A stretch of 64,000 bases of DNA from Chondrus crispus (taxonomy: Eukaryota > Rhodophyta > Florideophyceae > Gigartinales > Gigartinaceae): NCBI RefSeq assembly GCF_000350225.1, contig NW_005179237.1:9961-73960 (forward strand), given 5' to 3'. A program made the position numbers and the translations under genes. Below are positions 53,611 to 63,305 of the stretch, piece after piece; the stretch's first letter is position 1, and each line of letters begins with the position of its first letter. The notes under the pieces are model-generated. The model saw only the letters and a program-made list of their open reading frames with translations, ran no database searches and was not told where the DNA came from.

Positions 53611-55016
53611 TGTAGCATAAACACCCCAACGACAGGGGTGTATGCTCAGTCCGCGTAAGAGACCCTGTAGAACGCGAGAAGAACAGAAAGCACCAGTAAG
53701 CAACGCGTGAGGAAGGACACGGGCCGGTAGCGGTGGTAGAGCGGGTCGGGTCGCAAACGCGTTAGTGTATGCGATAGAGCGGATCGACGCCTCGACGCCC
53801 CGGCGCGGTATTGGGTGACGTTCCAGTACCGACGGGCGGAGGCAGATCCTAGCTCGCACGCGCACGTACGCGTCCGCTACCCGTGTCCTTCTACTCTAAA
53901 ACGCGAACAGAGAGAGCGTCCCCGAGTTAGAGTAAGCGTTCCGGGTTAGCCGACGGTGAGGGTCTGGTGTAGTGCACTGTACGCGGTACCGAGACAGCTG
54001 TCCTTACCGACCAAATATCGCGCTCGCCGCCACCACGTGTACCACGGGTACACGTGGACTCCCCTGCCGCTCTACCGGATCTCCCCGTGGACACGTGTAA
54101 TCCCGCCCCAACCCAAGGGCCTATGGGGACTGTACTTGGTCCCCTCGGGGTTACACCCGTTGTTTCCTAGTTATTCTAATTTACAGTATAATTTAGCTTC
54201 GCCATTACGGCGACGGGGGACTATATAGTCAACCCGATACTCAAAAGTAAAGAGGCACGAAGCCTCGGGTCTTTTACCTTCGTTTCTGGATTCCAGGTTG
54301 TAGCCTCGACTCGGTACTGGCTCGCCCATACCGACCGAGCCATCTACACCCCTGGAATCCCAACTGCCTTCCCCGCGCGTGTCGACCCTACCGCCCGAGC
54401 GCTACGCTAACTACCGTGCTGTCGGCTCTGATCCTCCTGTTTTTCCTTTAATTCTTCCTCCTTTATTGCTGACTACGTTGCTACTTTTCTACCGCGCAAG
54501 CCGCGCCCGGATCCCGGTTCCGGTCATCCACCGGGTGGTCTCTCGAATTCCCTTACGCGTCCGAAGTCGCGTCGCTCTGCCTACAGCCGCCACACGTGGC
54601 TGTAGTGCACGACATCTGGCCAAGCCGATGCTTGCCTTCCCTTCGCCGGCGTCGGTTCCCGTGGTTTAATATACAATTACGCGTCTGTCGCGTCTATCAT
54701 ACAGGGCTACAGTACAGTCCGTACTGCACTGGAGCGCGTTACAGTGCTGAGCTACCGTACTCAGCTACTGTAGCGCTGTCCATACACGTGTGCGCGCGCG
54801 CGCCGATGATACACGTGTGTGCGGGCGTCCCGACAGTCCTGACAGTACACGTGTGTGCGCGCGCCCTGACAGTCCTGACAGTACACGTGTGTGCAGGCGT
54901 CCCGACAGTCCTGAAAGTACACGTGTGTGCGGGCGTCCTGACAGTCCTAACAGTACACGTGTGTGCGCGCGCGCGATATAATTCTAAATCTAATTCTGAG
55001 CTGCGCTCATGCTACA
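53611..55016 (-). repeat. Solo LTR-A inside the helicase gene
   Basis: Read on the minus strand it runs from TGTAGCATGAGCGC to TTTATGCTACA. The flanks ggaag (53606-53610) and agaag (55017-55021) are a one-mismatch target duplication. Without the nested LTR-B it is about 750 bp. Its end resembles the gypsy-4 LTR end (acacccc loop ggggtgt, then TA-ACTACA type) and it shares the CTACAGTACAGT motif (54707-54718), so it is a related gypsy family. 54780-54975 is a 36-bp tandem array with tacacgtgtgtgcg cores. It converts the helicase gene into two pieces. Confidence 0.88.
53968..54614 (+). repeat. Solo LTR-B nested in LTR-A
   Basis: TGTAGTGCACTGTACG to TAGTGCACGACA, 647 bp, with a perfect target duplication TCTGG at 53963-53967 and 54615-54619. 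Contains a TATA-like ggactatatagtc at about 54221. Same family as 46750-47386. Confidence 0.9.
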
Positions 55017-58000
55017 AGAAGTGCTGATGCAGAAAGCTTACTGCATTCATCTTCATGACTTCTTGTGCGGTGGCAAAGGAGCCTTCAGGAGTGCGAGTGT
55101 TTAGGCCCGGGTCAGAGTCGTCACTGAAGGTATGAACAACAAACTCGAGATTCCTTCTTTGAGAAAGCATTGAGAAAAGGAAGGCTGTGTTAATGCCGTG
55201 GCGCTCTAGAATGATTCTTCTCTCGCAGGGTGGGACGGTGGCACTGAGGAGTACACGAGGGACTGACTTTGGGATGATAGAAAGGGATCGACGCAAAAAC
55301 TTCAATTCAAGGCGGAAATGTTGCCACATGGCTGTGAGATGAGCCTCATCAATGACTACTCGAGCGAGCCTGTTAGTATCCATAAGTCGAACAACCAGCT
55401 CTTTGAAAGACGGCCGCCACAACTGTTCGGCCGTGAAGATGTAGAGGTCGGCAAATTCCAGTGATCCTTGTCCATTCGCGCAATGTGATGCGAGTAGGGC
55501 GAAGTTTGTCGCGCGCCTCATGTACTCCGATACAAGGGCCTTGAGGGGAACGACTACGATAGTGGACTTGATATTCTTTTCCATGAAAGCTGGTAGAAGG
55601 ACTGCCATAGACTTGCCTGATGCGGTGGGCATCAGTACGAGGGTGTGGTTCTGCGACGCGGACACAGTGGCTGTGACAGCAAACTGCGTTTGAGACATGA
55701 ATTCCGCAGATTTAGAACGTGTGGCCTTTTTGAGAGCGGACAGTAGAGGCCTGACGAGGGGAGGGAGGATATGGTTCGGGGGGTTATCGAGGCGAATACT
55801 GTGATTGGAGTGGGACCCTACAGAGAAATTGTTCGGGAGTTTGAGAGCAGAGGGGTTTGGCTGCAGTTGTTGCAGTTCGTTTGCTGTGCTTCCGTTGAGA
55901 GCATGAAGGAGGGGTTTCGGTTGATGAACCTGGAAGACAGGCTGCGGCTCATGTTGGGATAGCGATGTCACTCGAGACTGGAGTTGCTGTGAATGTTGGA
56001 GGGGGAGCGGTTGTGAAGAAGCGCGGTCACTATAAAATGACGGCAGCTTCAGATGGCGGTGCCAATCATGGGAGAATTGGCGGTGTTTTGTTAGCGTGGC
56101 GGCGGGACAGTCGGGCAATAGCGAGGTAGTTCGTCCGTAGTGTTTGTGGGCGATAGAGGAGGTATGCGCAGCTTGTTGGTGTCCGGCTGTGGTGTGTTCT
56201 GCCAATATGTCATTCATGCTGCTGTGGAGCTTATTCTGACATATAAGCGGAACCATTCCACTGGTGAACTGCCTGTAATCCTTGAAGGAGATGTGAATGC
56301 TCCTGGATTGCAGGGCAGTCCTGATGACCTTTGTGACACGTGCCGGTGAGAGACGTTGGCCATTGTTGGCGAATAAGAATGTCCAATGGGTCCTCATGGC
56401 TTCGTCACCATGGAGAGCTCTGACCATTTCGCATTCCAAGGGGCGAATGACCGACAAGTATGAGATCATTCGGAACGAAGTTTGCTTGTCGGGAAATCGG
56501 TACACCGCGCGGTTGTAACCGAGCGCGGCCCTTGACTTGCAGTAGCCAGGGTTGAACAAAATTTCGGAGTGGTGGCCGATGAAGATGTTCCGGATGTTGT
56601 TCTCCCCATTTTGTAGCCTATAAGTGCATATCTCGGTTGCTCGACCGGGAGATCCGAACGAAAAATGCATCATAGCAAGTAGGGAGTCTTGGATGATTTG
56701 GCAATGAGCGAGAAACTGCAAGACTCCTGTTTTCGTCATTCGAACACCAGCGACTTGAATTTCTCGGTCTTGGCCAGAGGAAGCAGTGGAGGTAGGGGAT
56801 GGGCCGAGACCGGATGCCTCATCTTGTGTAGGAACCCTGCGCGGAAAGGAACATGTGGGGTGGACGCAAGGTGTGGGATGGAGGTAATCGGAAGATGGAT
56901 TCATTAGAGCATGGAGGAGATGGGCAAAGTTGGCCTGCACCCAGGAAGCGTGGTGAGTGAGGGAGGAGAGAAAGGAAAAGCCAGGAGCGCGGTTCGTGGG
57001 GTCGTCACGCAGAGATAAAACGAGTCGTTGGAAATCAGGAGGAAGCTCGGCCCCCAGAAGACAGTGTTCGTAGAAGAACTTGTCGAAAGTCTTGTGTTGG
57101 TTTGTGATGATCGTCCCCAAAAGAGGCATGGAGAGGTGGTGAGATTTGATGATTCCACAAGGGTGTTGCTCGTGAATGGCACAGACGGCGAAAGAGATTG
57201 GACCTTCCTCATGTTTTATGATTCGCATGATGACATCCAAAGTTTTTCGTATGAATGTAGCGGCAGTGTTGGCATCTTGATCGACGGTTGCGATGATGGC
57301 AGCAGCTGGATCTTGGTGGTTCTCGTTGAGATGGGCGGCCGGAAGGGGCGTTTCTGCTACTCGGCGGAGTTCTTGAATCGCTGTCACGGAAACAGCGTAT
57401 TGGAGGGCGGCAAGAATGTGACTCATGTCACCGGCTTCGGCGAGTCTGAGGGTCGGGGAAGTCTCGGCGAAGAGTGGGGCGGAACTTGCAACGACGGTAG
57501 CGGCGACAACAAAATTACGAACGGCCAAGTTGGTGAGGAGGTCGACATGCCTGAGCCGGACGAGGAGCAAGCTTTTCATGGCATCGTGAAGGCGACTGTG
57601 TAAGGCGTGGGAGAGAGTTTCACTTGGGGTCTCGTGGAGAGATGTGCGATTGATCTCATGAAAGAAGGCGTCGATCGCGACGGAAGTCTGTTCATTACGG
57701 GAAAAGTCGGCGTCCCGTGTCTGATGGGTGAAAAAGAGGAGGCGGGCGACATGACTAGCATATCTTCGTTCTGCCACGGATTGAACCCGTCGGAAGGGCG
57801 TAGTGCCGTGGAGGTTTATCGCTTGACGAAATCTATGCGTGACGTCCCTGACGACCTTGGCGATACTTTGAAAGTATAGATGGACGCAGGTTGCAACCGT
57901 GGATAAAGTTGCTTGAACGTCCTCCGTCGTGACGGCACCCGTGAGTTGAGCTGCCTTCTCACGGCGTAAAGGCAGAGCGTCGAGGGCTTCATCAAAGTCG

Positions 58001-58236
58001 GTGATCGACAGGAATGTGTTGCGGAGGGCGATGCCGGAGTCTGCGTCATTTTCCTCCAATTCGGTATGAGATCGTCGACCCGGGGCCAGGTCCGAACTGG
58101 AACACGTTAGACGGGCCAGTACGTCGGCGGCACATTTGTGGAGCTCATAAGACGGGGAGTTGGGGTCTGGAGTGATGAGGTCTAGAGTTGAGTCGGTTGT
58201 TGTGTCCATGGGGAGGGGTGACGACACCGGGGCGGA
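55017..58236 (-). pseudogene. Tyrosine-recombinase-like and RecQ helicase N-lobe part of the fusion gene
   Basis: Residue numbers count from 58227. Residues 1-500 are helical with no named domain. Residues about 500-705 look like a tyrosine recombinase: GSPGRATEI with R529, YCKSRAALGYNRAVYRFP as the beta-hairpin, ISFKDYRQF with K649/R652 in the HxxR position, and AGHQQAAHTSSIAHKHYG with H683 and candidate nucleophile Y697. Residues about 835-1071 are RecQ lobe 1: LVLMPTASGKS (motif I), VVVPLKALVSEY (Ia), VVIDEAHL (II), LLSATVPP (III). The frame meets LTR-A at 55016. Upstream, the same frame is separated from the C2H2 frame by one TAA (58237-58239). The first ATG is at 58209; GTG at 58227 is not a plausible eukaryotic start. 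In fungi, related proteins have all these parts in one chain. Confidence 0.82.
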
Positions 58237-58881
58237 TTAGATGGGATCTTCTTCTTCTGAGTCAGGAATGCCGACGGGGACTTGGGAGACGGTGACCATT
58301 TCCCCGATTGGCTCTTCGGCCGTAACGGGAAAGTATTTGGTCTTGGCACCACTAAACAGAGACTGGGCGCGAACAGCACCGCGGCCAATGATTTGATCAA
58401 CCTCGGTCGGCGAGGGGTTTCCGGGTGCATCAGGCGGGTGGACGGAGTTCATATGCTGTCGAAGCCGTTTCGGGGTGCCCTTGGAGAGCTTGCAAAGAGG
58501 ACAGAAGTAGACTAATTTGCAAGTGAATCCTTGAAGCGGGGGGAGGCTCTTGATCGGAAGAGTGATTGCCGGATCGGAGAGGAATTGGGGAGCCTGCAGG
58601 TAGTCGGAAAGGAGCGGAGAATCGGAAACAGAGGTACGGTGCAAGGAGAGGGCTTCTTCTGCGAGTCTAGAGCGCTGTGCGGCCTGGGGAGTGGGGATGT
58701 TGTGAACGTGGCGCAAGTGGTCGCTGAAGGCCCTTGCGCTGGGGGACCCGCTCTTGCAATCGACGCAGACAAGGATGAGGGGGATGGAATGGAAGCCAAC
58801 AGACAAGGACGTAGGTGCGAGATGCAGTGGCACCCGAGGATCGTTGCGGACGAAAGCGGCGGCATGCGATGGCGTAGTCAT
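58237..58881 (-). CDS. C2H2 zinc-finger N-terminal part of the fusion gene
   Basis: 214 residues from ATG 58881 (MTTPSHAAAFVRND). The open frame extends to 59085, but that leader is hydrophobic and Leu/Ser-rich and the inner ATG better fits the domain start. Two fingers: C39-x2-C42...H55-x4-H60 (LVCVDCK, HLRHVH) and C127-x2-C130...H143-x4-H148 (YFCPLCKLS, RQHMNSVH). The C-terminus is acidic (SEEEDP) and ends at a TAA 28 bp before the next ATG, in the same frame as the recombinase part. Paired fingers of this type stand at the N-terminus of the fungal RecQ-like family, probably for DNA binding. It could be a separate small protein, or the stop could be recent damage. Confidence 0.75.
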   Translation of the reverse strand: MTTPSHAAAFVRNDPRVPLHLAPTSLSVGFHSIPLILVCVDCKSGSPSARAFSDHLRHVHNIPTPQAAQRSRLAEEALSLHRTSVSDSPLLSDYLQAPQFLSDPAITLPIKSLPPLQGFTCKLVYFCPLCKLSKGTPKRLRQHMNSVHPPDAPGNPSPTEVDQIIGRGAVRAQSLFSGAKTKYFPVTAEEPIGEMVTVSQVPVGIPDSEEEDPI

Positions 58882-59189
58882 TGCGCGTGAAGTCGGGAGA
58901 GAGCGGGAAAGGAGGCGAGAGGTGAGGGATTTCGGGGATGCGAAACGCTGGGGAAGAAGAGAAGAGGGAAAGAGAGAGAGCGGGGGGACAGTGAGTACGA
59001 GAACCCTGTATATGTAAACATTGCGTCGAAATAAGATTTGCGAGGGGCTCATACTGAGTAGGAGAACGGGGAGCCTGGGTAGCACAGAAAGGAAGGGTTG
59101 ACGTTCCGATACGTGGTGAAGTTCTACGATGATGTGGAGAATTTGGCATAGTTACAGTAGTAGTGGGTGTCAAGGAAGTAGGGTCATGC

Positions 59190-60070
59190 AATTAAGGGTG
59201 ATTACGTGAGTTAGGGAAACACGTCGTTGTATGGCGTCAGAAGGGAATGGGGATGTGAATTTGATCTGTGGTTTGCCAGAGTCTGAATGAGGTGCAGGTT
59301 GAGCAATTTTGCTTTTGGTTGAAGTTATGAGTGTGCATCTCGAATTTGAGATTAAAGGGAGGAGAGGGATTACGGGAACACAGTTGTCCATGTACATTCC
59401 TAACAGTGGGGGCCGGTGGCTGTATACTTCCAAAAAATTCTTCGACCGACTTTCCTACGCTGACGGCTTCCCAAGTCCAGGAAAATTCTAACTAATTGAA
59501 AACTCAATATTAACATTAAATATATAATGATTACAACATGCGCTAATTAGTAACGAAAGGAATACACTGGTTACATTCAACCACCAGGCCGGACTTGCGT
59601 AAATGTATTCAAAATTCCAATATTCTGAGAAACACACCTCGGTAAGAAACACGGGGTAGTTTTGATAGCGAGGGACTACTGTAGTGGCTATTATGTTGGT
59701 CGGGCTACTCTTTTGCTGCGGTTATGTACTGCCACAAGAGCGCGCCAGGGACTTACCCGTCTTACATGGACGCACCCGCCATAGCGTAGTGAATCATCTT
59801 CATGTCCACCGTAATCACATAATCTCAAACTTGGTCTGGAAGTGCAGGAAATTGTTTTTTTATTGTTAGGACCCTGTCAGTATTGGAACTTTACATGGAA
59901 TCCCCACCGTTACCGTTGCTGTGGTGGACGAAGCCCTCTATACCGTAGTCTACGAAAATTTCAGATCCTGGACTGATTAGGGTCTGTGCTTCCACGACCA
60001 AAATAGTCGGCTGGACTAATTGGGACGGGGAGACAGGTGTAAGTGGAGAGCGGGCTGGACTAATTGGGAC
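59190..60070. other. No gene recognised
   Basis: Short frames only. 60020-60105 contains two copies of a 43-bp unit (ggactaattgggacggggag then acaggtgt(a/g)agtggagagcgggct) leading into the inverted repeat. Confidence 0.5.
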
Positions 60071-60071
60071 G

Positions 60072-61090
60072 GGGAGACAGGTGTGAGTGGAGAGCGGGCT
60101 GGACACCATAGCACAGCGGTGGATGGAAGTATGCGAAGGCGCGGTGAGAGCAGCACGGCGGAGGTGGTGCCGACGAAGCGGCTTAGAGATTCCGGAATGC
60201 TTTTTAAAGATCCGTATCAGACCGTGTATATCTCACACGCGCACGGTGCTCCAGCTCACGTTAGTCGACTGTAATTTGGTCATTCCTCATTCGAAACAAC
60301 AAGTCCCCTCCACGTGTCATGGTCATGGGCGCAGATTGTGGAGTTCGCAACACTACTGTAACCTCTGGAGTGAATGCATCTCCACGCTGCAAAATCAGCA
60401 CTGAAATGCTGACATACGTATTACGAAACGGAGTGAAAGCGCTTTTCGAACAATGCGCTATAATCATTTCGTTAATCGTGGTGGGCGCTATGTGCTCCCT
60501 AAGTTCTTCGGGATCAGCGACAAGAGCTAGTCTTTACCTTGAAATTCCAACTAAAGCCCTTCTCCAAGCGAAGCTCAAAGAAAACCCCCTGTCGCACCAC
60601 CGCGATGGGCACGCTCGACCTCTCCGGCCTCTCTCGCGTAAAGAGCGTGCCGTGCTGTTCCAACAAGGTAGCGCGCAACCGGAGGCAAACGCGGTAGCGA
60701 CTGTGTGTCGCTGCACTGGGTGACCAGCTGTTGCGCAAACGCATCACATGGCGACTGTGAGCTTACGCCTTCTAGAAAATTTCTTGCCGGTATTCAATTC
60801 AAAAGCAGGTTTCCTCGTGCAAAATGCGATGCTCCCCCAGTTTGGCCGTTCCCTTCGGACAGAACGTCCTCCAGCCCTCCCGCGGACTACGCTCAGCGCC
60901 GCGTATGCTCGAACTAGCGCACGCGCAATGCGATGCACCCCTCCGGTTGGCCCTTCCCTTCGGGCAGAACAACCTCCAGCCAATACATTACGACAATTGG
61001 AGCAACGGATCCGTTTCACAAGCGTAACCTTGCCAGTGAGTTGTGCCCCGAAGACGCGCCTCCCCCTTTTCCCCTCGGTCCTCTCTTCCC
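60072..61090 (+). repeat. Left arm of a large inverted repeat
   Basis: 1,019 bp, the reverse complement of 61634-62652 at high identity except for a short divergent patch near 60765-60800. It runs straight into the sequence gap, so the arm may be longer. It keeps a 134-codon frame (60319-60723) present in both arms, and inside the arm is a degenerate 105-bp direct repeat (cgttcccttcgg(a/g)cagaac and similar). No terminal target duplication was found. Confidence 0.88.
60319..60723 (+). CDS. Unrecognised 134-residue frame conserved in both inverted-repeat arms
   Basis: The frame is open in both arms (60319-60723 plus, 62000-62404 minus) with only a few residue changes. It reads MVMGADCGVRNTTVTSGV and ends CRCTG. 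No domain recognised. Retention in two copies may only reflect recent duplication or gene conversion. Confidence 0.3.
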   Translation: MVMGADCGVRNTTVTSGVNASPRCKISTEMLTYVLRNGVKALFEQCAIIISLIVVGAMCSLSSSGSATRASLYLEIPTKALLQAKLKENPLSHHRDGHARPLRPLSRKERAVLFQQGSAQPEANAVATVCRCTG

Positions 61091-61190
61091 NNNNNNNNNN
61101 NNNNNNNNNNNNNNNNNNNNNNNNNNNNNNNNNNNNNNNNNNNNNNNNNNNNNNNNNNNNNNNNNNNNNNNNNNNNNNNNNNNNNNNNNN
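61091..61190. other. Sequence gap (100 N)
   Basis: A run of exactly 100 N at the inner edge of the left arm of the inverted repeat. Confidence 1.
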
Positions 61191-61214
61191 ATCAGATAGA
61201 GAGCATATTTAATA

Positions 61215-61473
61215 TGCTCGCTATCTGCTCCCGGAAGGCATAGAGTTCACTAAAAAGTACTTCGAGGCGTGGGTTGACGACATGATCGCTGGCAAGATTG
61301 TCCCTGCCCCCAAGTCCGAGGCTTTCCCTGATCCGTCCGAAAACACTAGCCTTGTCTACAATGTCGTCGGTAACCCCTGGCCTGATGAGGTCCAAGATAC
61401 CGAGAAGGATGTCGTCATTGCCCAGGTCGCTGCGGCCACGATGAACGGAATCACAAAGCGATGCTGCCAGTGA
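61215..61473 (+). pseudogene. C-terminal fragment of an unrecognised host-like gene in the repeat centre
   Basis: From about 61215 one plus frame reads YARYLLPEGIEFTKKYFEAW, then VDDMIAGKIVPAPKSEAFPD, SENTSLVYNVVGNPWPDEVQ, and ends ATMNGITKRCCQ with TGA at 61471-61473. The composition is that of a conserved globular protein and unlike the flanking repeat. The 5' part is lost in the gap or was never present. I do not recognise the family. Confidence 0.5.
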
Positions 61474-61633
61474 TGACGTAGATGTCAGACCCAGGCGCTA
61501 GCTCGAACATGCGCGGTGCCGAGCATAGTCGGCGGGAGGGTGTGCGTGTGTGGCAGATGGCGCGGCGGAGAAGGGGTCTCACGGTCCGGACGAGGACAGG
61601 ACGTAAGGCCATTGCGAGCGTTTATAGCAGCGG

Positions 61634-62652
61634 GGAAGAGAGGACCGAGGGGAAAAGGGGGAGGCGCGTCTTCGGGGCACAACTCACTGGCAAGGTTACG
61701 CTTGTGAAACGGATCCGTTGCTCCAATTGTCGTAATGTATTGGCTGGAGGTTGTTCTGCCCGAAGGGAAGGGCCAACCGGAGGGGTGCATCGCATTGCGC
61801 GTGCGCTAGTTCGAGCATACGCGGCGCTGAGCGTAGTCCGCGGGAGGGCTGGAGGACGTTCTGTCCGAAGGGAACGGCCAAACTGGGGGAGCATCGCATT
61901 TTGCACGAGGAAACCTGCTTTCGAATTGAAGAGCTGGGCGAGATGCCTGATGTGCCGCAAGCTCACAGTCGCCATGTGATGCGTTTGCGCAACAGCTGGT
62001 CACCCAGTGCAGCGACACACAGTCGCTACCGCGTTTGCCTCCGGTTGCGCACTACCTTGTTCGAACAGCACGGCACGCTCTTTACGCGAGAGAGGCCGGA
62101 GAGGTCGAGCGTGCCCATCGCGGTGGTGCGACAGGGGGTTTTCTTTGAGCTTCGCTTGGAGAAGGGCTTTAGTTGGAATTTCAAGGTAAAGACTAGCTCT
62201 TGTCGCTGATCCCGAAGAACTTAGGGAGCACATAGCGCCCACCACGATTAACGAAATGATTATAGCGCATTGTTCGAAAAGCGCTTTCACTCCGTTTCGT
62301 ATTACGTATGTCGGCATTTCAGTGCTGATTTTGCAGCGTGGAGATGCATTCACTCCAGAGGTTACAGTAGTGTTGCGAACTCCACAATCTGCGCCAACGA
62401 TCATGACACGTGGAGGGGACTTGTTGTTTTGAATGAGGAATGACCAAATTACAGTCGACTAACGTGAGCTGGAGCACCGTGCGCGTGTGAGATATACACG
62501 GTCTGATACGGATCTTTAAAAAGCATTCCGGAATCTCTAAGCCGCTTCGTCGGCACCGCCTCCGCCGTGCTGCTCTCATCGCGCCTTCGCATACTTTCAT
62601 CCACCGCTGTGCTATGGTGTCCAGCCCGCTCTCCACTCACACCTGTCTCCCC
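61634..62652 (-). repeat. Right arm of the large inverted repeat
   Basis: Reverse complement of 60072-61090 over 1,019 bp. Between the centre and this arm, 61495-61535 resembles 61803-61855 (ctcgaacatgcgcggtgccgag type), so the inner boundary is itself repetitive. Confidence 0.88.
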
Positions 62653-63048
62653 TCCTCCGTCAGATCTATTGACGGAGGCCGCACAATCCACGTGTCGCGC
62701 TTTACCGTTACCTCGTGCCCGAGTCCTTGGCGCCTTCTCGATGAGCACACCACAGTATCGCGCCCTTGTGAGATATGCACCGTCTGATACAGATCTTTCA
62801 AAAGCATTCCGGACTCTCTACACCGCTTCGTCGGCACCGCCTCCGCCGTGCTGCTCTCATCGCGCCTTTGCTTTCTTCCATCCACGGCTGTGCTATGGTG
62901 TCCAGCTCGCTCTCCACTCACACCTGTCTCCCCTCCGCCGTCAGAGCTATTGACGGAGGCCGCATAATCCACGTGTCGCGCTTTACCGTTACCTCCTGCC
63001 CGCGTCCTTGGTGCCTTCTCGATGAGCAGAACACACTATGATACTGTG
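62485..63048 (+). repeat. 281-bp tandem duplication, two units
   Basis: Units start at gtgagatat 62487 and 62768 and share the body tctgatac(g/a)gatcttt, cgcttcgtcggcaccgcctc, ccgctctccactcacacctg-like and cgtgtcgcgctttaccgtta. The first unit overlaps the end of the inverted-repeat arm, so the arm sequence exists three times within 3 kb. Confidence 0.85.
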
Positions 63049-63070
63049 GTGTGCTCATCGAGAAGGCACC
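63010..63070. repeat. Hairpin closing the duplicated region
   Basis: GGTGCCTTCTCGATGAGCA at 63010-63028 pairs perfectly with 63052-63070 around about 23 nt, and the pairing extends inward with mismatches. The left arm is the end of the 281-bp unit, so the hairpin is the start of an inverted further copy. Confidence 0.85.
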
Positions 63071-63305
63071 GTGCATATTTCACACGCGTGCGATTATCGC
63101 GATCGGCGGGATCTTTTTGTTCAATGCGGGGGTGATGGGTGACGACTCTCGCGAGAGGGTGGTGCGGTAATAGGAAGGGGAGCACTAGGCGCCTTGCGGT
63201 TCTGGTCGTCGTGCCGTAAATAGCCAGTATGCGCGGAAGACTACAGTAAGAATTTAGCCTATTTTTGGGAAAATTGTTAATCTTTTTACTCTGGAAAAGT
63301 CCTTT
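63071..63305. other. No gene recognised
   Basis: No frame or repeat could be named here. Confidence 0.5.

Noticed and set aside
51795-58881. Ordinary host RecQ/Sgs1 repair helicase
   Set aside because: Repair RecQ proteins lack the C2H2 pair, the recombinase-like domain and this Cys-rich tail, and the zinc segment is not followed by a normal winged-helix/HRDC arrangement.
60748-61212. 154-codon frame running into the gap
   Set aside because: It continues through N and contains translated 105-bp repeats; the same region has other equally open frames.
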